Assembly: GCF_002099425.1 (NCBI RefSeq)
Contig: NW_018344068.1
Coordinates: 5,132,001-5,196,000 of the forward strand
Direction of reading: 5' to 3'
Source of the DNA: Phascolarctos cinereus
Lineage: Eukaryota > Chordata > Mammalia > Diprotodontia > Phascolarctidae
Length of the DNA stretch: 64,000 bases
Numbering within the stretch: the first letter of the stretch is position 1; each line of letters starts with the position of its first letter. Below are positions 11,185 to 20,759 of the stretch, in pieces. A model generated the notes under the pieces. That model worked only from the letters and a program-made list of their open reading frames with translations. It did no database searches and had not been told where the DNA came from. The translations under genes and the position numbers were made by a program.

Positions 11185-11338
11185 AAGCAGGAAGTGACAT
11201 AAGAAGTCAGCCGTTCCAACTCCCTTACTTACAGATGAGGAAACTGAGGCCCAGAAAAGTTGTGACTTGCTTAAAATAGCACAGGGATTCATAACCAGTT
11301 TCTCCAAATCCAGCATCTTATCAATTTAACCACGTTTC
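11185..11338 (-). mobile_element. MIR SINE
   Basis: ACAGATGAGGAAACTGAGGC, TGTGACTTGCTTAAAATAGC, then a diverged TTTCTCCAAATCCAGCATC end. Confidence 0.75.
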
Positions 11339-11540
11339 ATCCTTTTCTGAAGCAACATCTCCAACCAATGACCATCCAAGCTCTGTATAAAATCTTCCAT
11401 ATTAAACCCTGTTTCCTAAGTTAATTTTTTTTTAATCCTACCATTGAAGTCATTTTGTTTTGGTCATACTTGTCCAGCACAGAGAATTCTTAAGTTAATC
11501 TGGCCCCCAACATTTTTTTTTCCATTTGGTTGAGAAATTC

Positions 11541-11603
11541 CCCATTCCTTCTTGTTCCCCATTCCTTCTTGTTCTCCATTCCTTCTTGTTCTTCATTCCT
11601 TCT
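11541..11603. repeat. 17-bp tandem repeat, ~3.7 units
   Basis: CATTCCTTCTTGTT recurs with exact 17-base spacing (CATTCC at 11543, 11560, 11577, 11594), differing only by C/T changes. Confidence 0.9.
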
Positions 11604-11784
11604 CTCCCTTTGCACGCAAGTATCCTGATGGTTATTGTTGTTGTTGTGTCTCTGCGGTGAGGAAATCCGATTGGTTTGAGGGCAGATCTATCATTTCAGT
11701 TGTTCAGAATTTCAACCAGTGCAGATAGTCTCTCTGCCAATGCAGATTAGCGACTCATTTGTCATTTATAACTTTTAAGAGCTG
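11604..11784. other. Unassigned
   Basis: Short unassigned stretch with a (TTG)4 tract near 11637. Confidence 0.4.
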
Positions 11785-11926
11785 TCTGGTGCACTAAGAA
11801 CTTAAGGGACTTGCCCAGGGTCACACAGCAAGTAAATGTCTGAGGCCAGATTTGAACTCATGAAGATGAGTCTTTTTGATTCCAGGCCTTGTTTTCTATC
11901 CACTGTGCCACCTAGCTGCCTGCAGT
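11785..11926 (-). mobile_element. Marsupial SINE (MAR-type), reverse
   Basis: GGGACTTGCCCAGGGTCACA, AGATTTGAACTCATGAAGAT, CCACTGTGCCACCTAGCTGC. Confidence 0.88.
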
Positions 11927-12031
11927 CTGATTCACTTGAGGTTCAACAGTATCTGGCCTTCTTTTTCAAAATCTCTCTAACGTTGCCTAATGCTACATAG
12001 GCAATGAGCTAAAGAATTGGGATTTAAACCC

Positions 12032-12105
12032 AAGGTATGATAAAAGGGGAAAATGACTAGCTTTGGGTTTAGAAATTTAGTTGTTTCCCCCTTGTATCAT
12101 ACTTT
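12032..12105. other. 27-bp inverted repeat, hairpin-forming
   Basis: The left arm 12032-12058 (AAGGTATGATAAAAGG…) and the reverse complement of the right arm 12079-12105 (AAAGTATGATACAAGG…) agree at 22 of 27 positions. Up to three of the mismatches become G-U wobbles. The loop is 20 bases. It lies in otherwise unassigned sequence (11927-12239). Confidence 0.75.
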
Positions 12106-12302
12106 AGATGATCTGAAATGTTATCATGAATAAAGAAAGTAGGGTTTGGGGGGAAGGTTAGCCTTCTACATGGCCCCAGAGTGCAGAACAAGGGCATAGA
12201 AATACTAAGATATGTTTCAATCTTAAAACAATTGGTTTTATGACCAGTGGTTCATATCTCTCTCCTCATGAATCTTCAGTGACTCCCCATGACCTCTAGA
12301 AC

Positions 12303-12470
12303 AAGGCAGTAGTGGTATAGCAGCAAGACCAGAAATAAAGTACAGAGAATTTGAGTTCAAATCTTGTCTCTTGCACTAACTTTGGGGCTTTCTTCTTTTC
12401 ATCCATAAGTTCTTTTCCTATTAGGTAAAATAAAATTGGACTAAGGTCCTTGCTCAGTTCTGATCCAAAC
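12303..12470 (+). mobile_element. MIR SINE inserted in L2
   Basis: GGTATAGCAGCAAGACCAG, GAATTTGAGTTCAAATCTTG and ATTGGACTAAGGTCCTTGCT match MIR head, core and 3' end in order. Confidence 0.65.
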
Positions 12471-12629
12471 TCTACCTGGTATCCAAGCCCCCAGATCTGC
12501 TTCCCTCATCATTCCACATTACATTTCACTGTTCCCCAAAAATACATCTTGTGTTCCCTTAGGCCATTCCCTTCACCATCTTCTATATTGGCCTTTCTAA
12601 TTCCTTATCTTCACACACATATACATACG

Positions 12630-12634
<5 letters not shown>

Positions 12635-12680
<46 letters not shown>
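12635..12680. repeat. (CA)n microsatellite
   Basis: About 23 CA units preceded by GTGCGCG. Confidence 0.98.
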
Positions 12681-12683
<3 letters not shown>

Positions 12684-12930
12684 ACTTTGTAGGGCAGTAA
12701 TGACTTTACCCATCCTCTCCAAATCCTCCTGCTCATTGATCACCCACCTAAGCTCCACAGCCCACTCATTCCCCTAACCCACAGTGTACCCACCCTCCTC
12801 TGAGCTTGGCATCTAGCCTCTGTCATAGGGCCTTGTACATAGTGTTTGAGGTGTGTTCTTTTTTTTTTCTTTAATTAAGTTGAACTCTTCTAGTACAAGA
12901 GTTCTGACTTATTTATCTTCTCTCTCATTT

Positions 12931-13204
12931 CCTTGTGTGTCCTGTCTCTCTCTGAAAACCAAGCGCAATGAAAGAAATAAGAAACAAAGCCCACTCCCCA
13001 TTCTTCCATACAAAAGGTTGGTAGGAAGAAACTCATAACTGTACTTTGAATAACCCTCTCCTTTCAATATACATATCACTGGCCTCCCCAGCCAATACAT
13101 GTGACTATTTTTGGCCAATTAGATAGGTGTTCAAGCATGTTAGGGCAATATGAGTGATTTTTGTGTTACATGGGAATCTATCACAGATATATGATGTGGC
13201 TCAT
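12931..13204. other. Unassigned
   Basis: No signal recognised. Confidence 0.4.
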
Positions 13205-13345
13205 TGAGTCATTCATTCATTCAACCAGCAGTTATTAAGCGTCTACTATGTTAGGATCCTTTGCTGAACCCTAGACATAGCAAGACTTTTTATTTTTTTA
13301 ACTGTCCCTCTGTATGGAGCTTATAATCTACTAAGGAGCTGACCA
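13205..13345 (-). mobile_element. L2 LINE 3' end, reverse
   Basis: ATTCATTCATTCAACCAGCA, TTATTAAGCGTCTACTATGT and GGAGCTTATAATCTAC match the reverse of the L2 tail. Confidence 0.75.
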
Positions 13346-13444
13346 TGCTCTAGGAAAGCAGCCTTTGAGCAAGGCCTTTCTGACTAAATCTCAGTTACTG
13401 CAGCACTGTTCAAATAAGAAATTTTTCTTTATTCTTAAATTCCA

Positions 13445-13575
13445 TATTCCAGGGTTCTAGTCCCACATTAGCTAGGTGACTTAACCTCCATGAGCCTCAG
13501 TTTCCTCATTTATAAAATTATAGTTTTGGACTGGATTTCTAAAGTTTCTTTCAGCTCTGATGTTGTGACTTATAT
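13445..13575 (+). mobile_element. MIR SINE
   Basis: AGCTAGGTGACTTAACCTCC, CCTCAGTTTCCTCATTTATA, TTTCTTTCAGCTCTGATG. Confidence 0.8.
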
Positions 13576-13989
13576 GAATTGAGACAGAGTCAGGAACAGG
13601 AAAAATAAAAGTAGGTTCATGGGTTATTTCTTTCCAGCCACAATGAAATAAATGAAAATTTTTCTTTCATTTCCAGTGCTAATGTTTTATGTATGTATGT
13701 TCATCTGTTGTCCTGGGGGATGAGGAGAAGAAGGTTGAGGAGAGACCAGGTAACAAGGCAATAAAAAACAAGTCAAAGGGAGATTGAAATTTAGACTTTT
13801 CCAAAAAAAAAAAGTGCTTCTATGGAATTTGCAAAAAAGAGAGTGAGTTCTTAGAACCAATGAGAAAGGCTAGCTTTGGGCTTTCACATAAGAGCCAAAT
13901 GGAGAATGATATGAGGTTTACTAGGAAAAACCCATCCCTTCTAAAAATATTCGACAATTAAATTATCTTTCAAGGTCCTGGTGTTATAA
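13576..13989. other. Unassigned
   Basis: No repeat or coding signal recognised. Confidence 0.4.
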
Positions 13990-14131
13990 TGTTGTATAGT
14001 GTGAAGGATGCTGGGAAGAGTGCTAGACCTGGAGTCATATAAACTTTGGTTTGAATCATGGGTCTTCCATTTAATAGCTGCTGGGCAAGCCTCTTTCCCT
14101 TTCTGGACCTCATTTTCCTCCTCTATAAAGA
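13990..14131 (+). mobile_element. MIR SINE
   Basis: GAGTGCTAGACCTGGAGTCA, TTTGAATCATGGGTCTTCCA, GCTGGGCAAGCCTCTTTCCC. Confidence 0.78.
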
Positions 14132-14225
14132 AAGGAGATTCTTAATCTGGTTCCCATGAATGTATTTTATTTTTTAAAAATATTTTCATAACTCTATTTC
14201 AATATAATTGGTTTCCTTTGTAAAC

Positions 14226-14850
14226 AAGATGACATGAGGGACAGAGCATTAGATCTGGTGACAAGAAAATCTGAGTTCAAACCAGTCTCAGATACTTAAT
14301 AGCTGCGTAACTCTGGGCAGATCACTTAATTTCTTTCAGCTTCATCTTCCTCATCTGTAAAATGGATATAATAATAGCATCTACCTCCCAGGGTTGTTAT
14401 GAGGCTAAAATAAGATTATTCATTTTTAAAATTTTATTAATTTATCTTGATTTATCAATAATCACTTCCATATGCTTTTGAGTTTAAAATTTTTCTCCCC
14501 CTTCCTCCCCACCACTCTCCCCAAGATGGGGCACAATCTGATATAGGCTATACATTTACATTCCTATTAAACATATTTTCACATTAGTAGTGTTGTAAGT
14601 AAAAATTAAAAGAAATAGGAGGAACCATCAGAAAGAGGAAACAAAACTCAACAGAAGAGAAAAAAATAGTAATTCAACTTTCGCAGTTCTTTCTTTGGAT
14701 GTGGATAGCATTTTCTATCACGAGGCCTCTGGAGATGTCTTAGATCCTTGTAATGCTGAGAAGAGTTAAGTTTAAATAAGATTATTCTTTACAAAGCATT
14801 TTGCAAACCTTAAAGCACACATAAATGTTAGCTGTAGCTATTCGATATAT
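14226..14850 (+). mobile_element. MIR SINE inserted in the MITE, itself split by L1
   Basis: 14232-14421 has GTTCAAACCAGTCTCAGATA, GCTGCGTAACTCTGGGCAG, CATCTGTAAAATGGATATAA and GGGTTGTTATGAGGC. 14774-14850 completes it with TTTACAAAGCATTTTGCAAA and AAATGTTAGCTGTAGCTATT. Confidence 0.85.
14422..14773 (-). mobile_element. L1 3' UTR insertion with exact 14-bp target duplication
   Basis: Reverse L1 end: TTTATTAATTTATCTTGATT, TCTCCCCAAGATGGGGC, TTCTTTCTTTGGATGTGGAT, GGAGATGTCTTAGATCC. AAATAAGATTATTC occurs at 14408-14421 and again at 14774-14787, a perfect duplication. Only 352 bases of L1 were inserted. Same subfamily as 27657 and 63398. Confidence 0.95.
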
Positions 14851-15004
14851 TTTGTGGTAGACATTTAAAGCCATTATTCTAAGCAGGAGTCCACAGACTT
14901 CACCAGACTGACAAAAGGGGTGCATGACAACAAATAAAGTTAAGAAACCCTGGACTCAATGACAGATAAGATCTCTTCCTGCTCTAACATTCTACGATTC
15001 TGCT

Positions 15005-15195
15005 TAACTGTCACTGACTCCAGGCCCTCTTCTTCCTTCCCTGACCCTTGAAAGGGATTATGATCCTACCCCCTCTAAACCTTCATAACATTCTATCCCT
15101 TTCTTATTCGCTCACTCAGTTCTGCTTTATACCCTATTGCTCTTTGTACCTATATGTGATCCCCCAACTAAGCTAAGAACTCTTTTGGCCTCAGG
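15005..15195 (+). mobile_element. L2 LINE fragment, weak
   Basis: Pyrimidine-rich text with ACATTCTATCCCTTTCTT, TTCTGCTTTATACCCTATTG and CTAAGCTAAGAACTC resembles the L2 3' region. Diverged, so tentative. Confidence 0.45.
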
Positions 15196-15199
15196 GGAT

Positions 15200-15600
15200 C
15201 ACAGATTCCTAAATCAAGAGCTAGAAGAAATCTTCAGCATTTAACTTCCTCATATTGTAGATAAGTGTGGTCCATGCAAGTTACCCAGGGTCACACAGAT
15301 AGTAAGGGGCAGAATCAGGATTTGAACCCAGGTCCCCTGTTTCCAGATTGAGCTCTCTTTCTGCTCTACCATACCCTGCAGTCTACTCCACTATGGTGAG
15401 GGGGTCAGACTCAAGTGTTATATCTAAGTTCTCTCTCAGCTCTAATATATTGTGGACTGTGCAAGTTTACCTAGGAAGTCAGTACACAAACCACCTAGAG
15501 CCAGAAGGAATCTTAAAAATCATCCAATCTATCTGCCTTAATGCAGCTTAAGACCAGAACCTAGGTTTCTCAGTTTAAACTTTTTCTACTGTACTGTATT
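15200..15600. mobile_element. Cluster of three MIR fragments
   Basis: 15200-15378 is reverse (GTTACCCAGGGTCACACAG, GGATTTGAACCCAGGTCCC). 15391-15447 is a forward MIR 3' end (GGGGGTCAGACTCAAGTG, TTCTCTCTCAGCTCTAA). 15480-15600 is a diverged reverse piece (AGAGCCAGAAGGAATCTTAA). Confidence 0.65.
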
Positions 15601-16479
15601 ATCACTTCATGAATCCATGACTAACTGGAATAGATTCCCAGGATTGACCCCATCCAGTATCTAATGGTTGTCCCTGTTCCTGCCCCTTGGAGACTCAGGA
15701 AGGAAATTGGGCAAGCTGCGGGGGAGTTATCCCTGGAAGTAAGCCTGGGACAGGCAGTGCTCAGGGCTCTGTTTTCTCACTACAGCTGAGATATTCACAG
15801 AGCTTCGAAGGTGGTCCTCACATCTTTCCAGTATATATGAGAAGACAGGATTACTGACTGAGTCATGGTGGGCAGAGAAAAATACAGATAAGTTTGCCTG
15901 ACAATCTGATGCATGCTGAATCTCAACTCTCCAACTGTCGCAGATCTGACCACAGCTACAAGAGGTACCAAATTCCTACTGAGTGAACTTCGACCTCACC
16001 CTCTGAATTTCTTATACTGTAAGCTCCAAAACCCATGGAGGTCAACATGGTCTATGAGACCCCAAGCATAGCATCAAAGGTATCTACTTTCTGTGCTAAG
16101 AACAATCCAATGTCCAGACACAAAATGACCAGGCAGACTCCAATGGCTTGAGCTCAGCAGGAGAGATCCAGAGGACTGTGGGAACTGCCTAGAACTCCCT
16201 TTGTTGGATTTCATGCTAGAAGGGAGAACCTTTGAGGACAATGTAAAGTGGAGCTATCGATCAACCATCTCAGTCAGGCCAGATACTCCTGAGTGCAGTA
16301 AACTCACTAGAGTTGACAAAAATCTGCTCACCCTCCTCACACCCACTAGAAAATAGTTCACCTTTAAGGGTGGGCTTTGTTTCATTTTCCTATGTCAAAT
16401 ATACTTAGTGTACAGTGTGTGGTTATAACTTCTCAGGAGGGGGGGAGCGGGAAGCCTCTAGCTCTTCATATCAACATCC
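15601..16479. other. Unassigned, repeat-poor
   Basis: Nearly 900 bases without a recognisable repeat or frame. A consensus AP-1 site, TGAGTCA, lies near 15859. Otherwise nothing stands out. Confidence 0.35.
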
Positions 16480-17010
16480 TTCCATCCTTATATTCAACCT
16501 TCAGGCCCAGCTCAAATGTCATCTCCTTCAGGAAACCTGCTTTGATTACCTGACTTCAGAGTAAGCTATTGATAATTAATGTCGAGACCCTCTAACATTT
16601 ACTGTTCTCTAGCATTTCCCTCTGTGTGTGAGTCATGCCTCTCTCAACTACTGTGAAGGCAAAAGCAATGTCTGCAAGTCTTCCTTCTTTGTCCTCCCTC
16701 CACCCCCAACTTTGCTCCTGATACTACAAAGTGCTCTGGTTGAAGTGTTGACCTTGGAGACCCAAAGAGCTGGATTGAAATCCTGCTTCCAACTCTAGCT
16801 AGCTATTTCACTATAAGCAAGCCACTTAACTGCTCTGAGTCTCAGTTTCCTTCTTTGTAAAAATGAGGGGGTTAGACTACATGGCCTCTAGGATCCTTTC
16901 TAATTTTAAGTCTAAGACCTTGTGACCCTTATTTAACCTACCCCATTCCATTGGACCTCACACTGGATTAGCCACATAGTAGGTACTCAAAGCCTTCATA
17001 TAGGGAGTCA
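16480..17010 (+). mobile_element. L2 LINE 3' region, split by a MIR
   Basis: 16480-16720: CAGCTCAAATGTCATCTCCT, CAGGAAACCTGCTTTGATTA, TAGCATTTCCCTCTG. 16927-17010 finishes with TTGGACCTCACACTGG, CCACATAGTAGGTACTCAAA. Confidence 0.75.
16725..16926 (+). mobile_element. MIR SINE inserted in L2
   Basis: GCTGGATTGAAATCCTGCTT, AGCAAGCCACTTAACTGCTC, CTCAGTTTCCTTCTTTGTAA, GACTACATGGCCTCTAGGAT. Confidence 0.85.
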
Positions 17011-17131
17011 TAGAATCACAGGACATGGAATGTTAACATTGGAAGGGACCTTAGAACAAAGAATATTAACACTGGATGGGGATTCAGCCTAAAATGCCAC
17101 AACCATAAAGGACCTAAGAGATCATCTAGTT

Positions 17132-17344
17132 CAGAGGTTCTTCACCTTTTTTGTAACATGGGCCCTTTTGGCAGCCTTGTGGAAGCCTTTGGATACCCTC
17201 TCTTTAGAGATATAAAACAAAATACATAGAATTACTAAGAAAACCAATTATGCTGAGATAAAGATGTCATTTTGGCCCATCCAAGTTCATGGGCACCCTG
17301 AAATCTATCCATGGGGCCATGGACCCCCAAGTTGAGATCCCCTG
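17132..17344 (-). mobile_element. hAT-like MITE, complete
   Basis: CAGAGGTTCTTCACC at the left and GTTGAGATCCCCTG at the right are inverted ends. The interior has CATGGGCCCTTTTGGCAGCC and ACCAATTATGCTGAGATAAA. Flanking ATCTAGTT (17124-17131) and AGCTTGTC (17345-17352) both resemble the MIR sequence ATCTAGTC expected there, consistent with an 8-bp hAT duplication. Confidence 0.8.
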
Positions 17345-17367
17345 AGCTTGTCCAACCCTATCATTTT

Positions 17368-17461
17368 TTTTTAAATTTTTTAAATTTTTAAAAATTTTTA
17401 AAAATTTTTTTTATTTTTCATTTTTATTTTCTTTTATTTTTATTTTTTATTTATTTATTTT
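17368..17461 (-). mobile_element. Orphan poly(A)-type insertion with exact 17-bp duplication
   Basis: 94 bases of almost pure T/A, the reverse of a degraded poly(A) tail. It sits between two identical copies of TCCAACCCTATCATTTT (17351-17367 and 17462-17478). No LINE or SINE body is present. Confidence 0.88.
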
Positions 17462-17539
17462 TCCAACCCTATCATTTTAAAGATGGGGAAAATAAAATAC
17501 AGAAAAGGAGGATGATTCACCCTGGGTCATATAGGCTCT

Positions 17540-17705
17540 CCTTCTCATCACAATCTGTCGTGGGTTGTAGTTATGTGTGTCCTTGTCTTATCTCCTAGTG
17601 ATTGGAAGCTCCATAGGATAGGAATTATATCACTTCTCCCTCACTCAATTTTGGGCCCTTAACACCATCTCTATTCAATAAGTGTTTGTTGAATATAATT
17701 GAATT
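17540..17705 (+). mobile_element. L2 LINE 3' tail
   Basis: GATTGGAAGCTCCATAGGAT, AATTATATCACTTCTCCC, TTCAATAAGTGTTTGTTGAA. Confidence 0.7.
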
Positions 17706-17764
17706 GTAGTCAAGTGACTCATTAACTCAGGAACTTATTAATTGTGTCAATTCAGTTGACTGAC

Positions 17765-17925
17765 AGAAGTTGGAAGGGTTTATAGCACTGGGAGCCAAGA
17801 GACTGGGTTCTGATTCTATCTCTGACAATAATTCCTTGGATGACCTGGGTAAGCGACTTCTCCCACACTCTGGTTCTCAATTTCCTCTTCTGTAGAATGA
17901 GAATAATAATCCTTGTTCTGCTTGA
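17765..17925 (+). mobile_element. MIR SINE
   Basis: GGAGCCAAGAGACTGGGTTC, GATGACCTGGGTAAGCGACT, TCTGTAGAATGAGAATAATA. Confidence 0.75.
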
Positions 17926-18011
17926 ATCAAAAGAGAAGAAGTAACCTTGAGTCGCACTGTGAGCTTAGCCAGGCTGGTACAAGAGGGGAAATTTAGGCAA
18001 ACCAACTAAGA

Positions 18012-18080
18012 ATGTCAGGGTAAACTGAGGTTCAGAGAGAAGCAGAAAGGGGTTTATCCAAGGTCACACACCCAGCTTAC
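18012..18080 (-). mobile_element. MIR SINE fragment
   Basis: AAACTGAGGTTCAGAGAG, TTTATCCAAGGTCACACACC. Confidence 0.65.
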
Positions 18081-18089
18081 CATAGACTC

Positions 18090-18335
18090 CTTTGCGGAGC
18101 ATTTTTTTTTTTGAGACGTGAAACCCAATAACATCTGTATTCAGATGACTCTGATCAATGATCCTGTCTCCCTTTGCTGTGAGAAAAATGTATCAGTCAC
18201 CATTGCAGGGTGTGATGAGGTCAATTATCACTTCTTTTCACAGCTAAAGGGAGGGAGTAACCAGGAGGGAGGCAATCTCATTTGCATCATCCACAATTTG
18301 TTTCTCACCAGTGGAAGGAGCTTGCTGAACAAGGC
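18090..18335. promoter_or_regulatory. Repeat-poor block, candidate regulatory element
   Basis: No repeat signature. Contains a perfect octamer, ATTTGCAT (18280-18287), next to CATCCACAATTTG, plus GGTCAATTATCACTTC. A 91-codon frame overlaps it but carries no recognisable domain. Regulatory role is inference. Confidence 0.25.
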
Positions 18336-18630
18336 CATTCACTCATTCAGCCATTCATTCAACAGTGTATTAAATGCTGTGCTGAATGCCTAGGTTTAAA
18401 ACCTGGGGGAGATGCAAAGTTGATTTAAGACAGCCTCACCATCTGTACATAGATTATAATCTATCAGCAGAAGAAAGAAGCACAGACAATTACAATACAA
18501 AGTATAACATGATAAAAGCATTAGAGAGATAAATACAAAGCACAATGTGATGGAAACTGTTTCTGACAAGAGGAATCAGGGAATCCTTCACAGAAGAGGT
18601 ACCATTTGTGTGGTTTAGAAGATGAGTAGG

Positions 18631-18781
18631 GGGGCAGCTAGGTGGAGAAGTGGAGAGAGTACCAGCTCTGGAGTCAGGAGGACCTGAGTTCAAATCCAAC
18701 CTCAGATACTTGATGCTTACTAGCTGTGTGACCCTGGGCAAGTCATTTAACTCCAACTGCCTTGCCAAAAAACAAACAAAA
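18631..18781 (+). mobile_element. Marsupial short SINE with exact 12-bp duplication
   Basis: GGGGCAGCTAGGTGGAGAAG through CTGGGCAAGTCATTTAACTCC and an A-rich tail. AAGATGAGTAGG at 18619-18630 repeats exactly at 18782-18793. Confidence 0.95.
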
Positions 18782-19782
18782 AAGATGAGTAGGAATTTCA
18801 CAGATTAGGAGAGAAGACAATGATATAGACATAGGAAACAGCAGGAGATATACAGAGGTGGGTGAGCACAGTGTTGGGGAGGGCAAGACTTAGTCCAGTT
18901 TGTGGCAGAGGGTGATAAATTAGGACTGGAGATTCAGGGAAGGGGGAAGAGCCTAATTCTCTGATGATTAGGCAAAGAAGTATGAATTTTTCTCAGTAGT
19001 TAATAGAGATGTTATATAAGAAAGGCTATTCTGGTCTTGTATGAAGGGTAGATCAGAGACGGGAAAGTGAGAGAAGGAAGACATATTAGTAACCCATTGT
19101 CATAATTTGGGTGATGGCAGTGAGGCTTTGTACCAGAATGATGGCAGATGAAACAAAGAGGAAGTGCTTACATAAGGGATATTGTGAAGGCTGAATTGGT
19201 AACTGATTGAATCTAAGATATGAAAAAGAGAAAGAAGACCCAGATATGATACCATGGTCATGAGTATGAGAACCTAAGAAAATGGTGGCTCCAAAAGAAG
19301 AAATCAAAAGGAAAAAAATGATTTATGAGAAAAAGACAATGAGCATTGTTTCATATATGATAAGTTTCAGTTACCAGTGGGACATTTCAATGAAGAGATC
19401 TAAAAGGCAGTTGGAGATACAGCTCTGGAGCTCCTAAGAGAGGTCATAGCTTTTGATAGAGACTTGTAGGTCATCTTCATTGTTGAAGTCTTGGGCATCT
19501 ATGGGGTTGCCATGAGAGAGAATGTAGAAAGAGAAGAACAAAAAGGAATTTCAAGGAATACCCACCTTAAAGGATTAAGATTGAGCAAACCATGAAAGAG
19601 ATAGAAGATTGATTAGACAGTAGGAGGAAAGGAACACATGGGGACTCAGAAGCCAGGTAAAGAGTCAGTATCCAATGGGAGGGAGTGGTCAATAATGTTC
19701 AAAGCTGTGGAGAGGTGAAAGAGGGTGACGTCCAAACAATAGCATTTGGCAATTAGACCACTGGTGACTTTAGGCCGGGGCG

Positions 19783-19975
19783 GGGGGGTGTCTTACTTTT
19801 GTGTTACCTGGACCCCTTTGACGGTCTGGTGAAGCCTATGAATATCATCTCCTAATAAGGTTTTTAAATGTGTAACATAAAATATAGAATTATAAAGGGA
19901 ACCAATTATATCAAAATACAATTATCAATTTTTTCAGCCCAGTGCATGGGCCACAAGTTAAGAACTTTTGGTTAA
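19783..19975 (-). mobile_element. hAT-like MITE inside the L2
   Basis: TGGACCCCTTTGACGGTCTG, GTGAAGCCTATGAATATCAT, GGAACCAATTATATCAAAAT and the end CAAGTTAAGAACTTTTGG match the 17132 copy. The left terminus is obscured by a G-run (19776-19788). Confidence 0.78.
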
Positions 19976-20084
19976 GAAGGAGAAATTTCAGTTAAAACAG
20001 CTATCTAGTCATAAGTAGTGACTTGTACTACCTAGCCGACAAGGTTGCAGTATAGAAATGTGAATTACTGTTATCATTAGAAGC

Positions 20085-20180
20085 ATCAGATCATGGATGT
20101 AGAGTTACTAGGGACTGACTCTCTCGTTTTGTAAGTAAGAAACCTGAGACTCAGAAAGGTTAAGTGATTTGGTTGAACTT
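20085..20180 (-). mobile_element. MIR SINE fragment inside the L2
   Basis: TTTTGTAAGTAAGAAACCTG, AGACTCAGAAAGGTTAAGTG. Confidence 0.65.
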
Positions 20181-20759
20181 GATGGGGGCACATGCCTGAT
20201 TGCAGAGGTATGAGGAGAGAGTGGATAGTGAGGAGATTAAAATACCAGATATATACAGTTAATTTAAGAATTTAGCAGTGAAAGATAGCAGAGAGATGAA
20301 ATAGAAAGCAGATGGGCTAGAAAGCCCAAAAGGAAGACAGTTTGTATGATTGAGAAAACCCAAGTATGTTTGCAGATAAGTAGGAAGAACACTGTGGTGA
20401 GAGAGACTGAAGTTATAGGAAATAGAGGGAGATTTCTGCTAGAATCAGGTCTGGAAGAGACAGGAAGGGAGAGGGAGCAGGAGGGCAGGTAGAGGGAGTA
20501 GCCTTAGCAAGCAAAGGTGCCCCTCTTCTGCGATTGGAGGGAAGTAGGAGAGACAGTGGTGTGATACTGAGAAGTTCGGAGGAGTGGAAGGGGAGGAGGT
20601 GGCTGAGGAAGCTCCCAGCTGAAGACATTCATTTTCTCTAAGATGTAGGAGGCACCATGATTTGCTATAACTGTTGGGAGGCAGAAGAAAGAAAAGGTTT
20701 GAAACAATTGCTGTGGGGAATGACATAGGGAGCCAATAAGGATGGTGTAGGATTGTGGA

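Larger units (their letters stand above)
12240..12930 (+). mobile_element. L2 LINE 3' region, split by a MIR
   Basis: 12240-12302 has ATCTTCAGTGACTCCCCATG and ACCTCTAGAACAA, an L2 ORF2-end segment. After the MIR it continues with TTCACTGTTCCCC, TTCCCTTAGGCCATTCCCTT and a pyrimidine-rich 3' part to about 12930. Diverged. Confidence 0.65.
14134..14960 (+). mobile_element. hAT-like MITE (GGTTCTTAACC termini), split by MIR and L1
   Basis: The left half (14134-14225) reads GGAGATTCTTAATCTGG through TTTCAATATAATTGGTTTCC. The right half (about 14860-14960) reads ATTCTAAGCAGGAGTCCACA, ACTTCACCAGACTGAC and GTTAAGAAACCCTGG. Together these match the order of the copies at 17132, 19783 and 37388. The ~635-base gap is filled by a MIR that itself carries an L1. 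Confidence 0.75.
17012..17535 (-). mobile_element. MIR SINE(s), reverse, split by a MITE and a poly(A)-only insertion
   Basis: The 5' part carries two partial units (CATAGAATCACAGGACATGG; GGAAGGGACCTTAGAACAAA) and AGATCATCTAGTTCAG. After two insertions it resumes as TCCAACCCTATCATTTTAAA, GATGGGGAAAATAAAA, TTCACCCTGGGTCATATAGG. Confidence 0.75.
18336..20725 (-). mobile_element. Long L2 LINE (RT domain to 3' tail), reverse
   Basis: The 3' tail is at the left (CATTCAGCCATTCATTCAAC, GATTATAATCTATCAGCAGA). The reverse-transcriptase region lies near 19405-19480. There the reverse strand reads DDLQVSIKSYDLS, then ELQSCISNC, matching the L2 stretch after the YADD active site (here decayed to NEDD). 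Upstream RT sequence continues to about 20725 (reverse of …GGCCTTAGCAAGCAAAGG…). Interrupted by a SINE, a MITE and a MIR, leaving about 1.9 kb of L2. Far more complete than the other L2 copies here, and non-functional. Confidence 0.75.

Noticed and set aside
11541-11603. Short tandem repeat as a CRISPR-like array
   Set aside because: Units are contiguous with no spacers, in a vertebrate genome.
15600-16480. 900-base repeat-free stretch as an enhancer
   Set aside because: Apart from one TGAGTCA site there is no motif cluster or composition signal.
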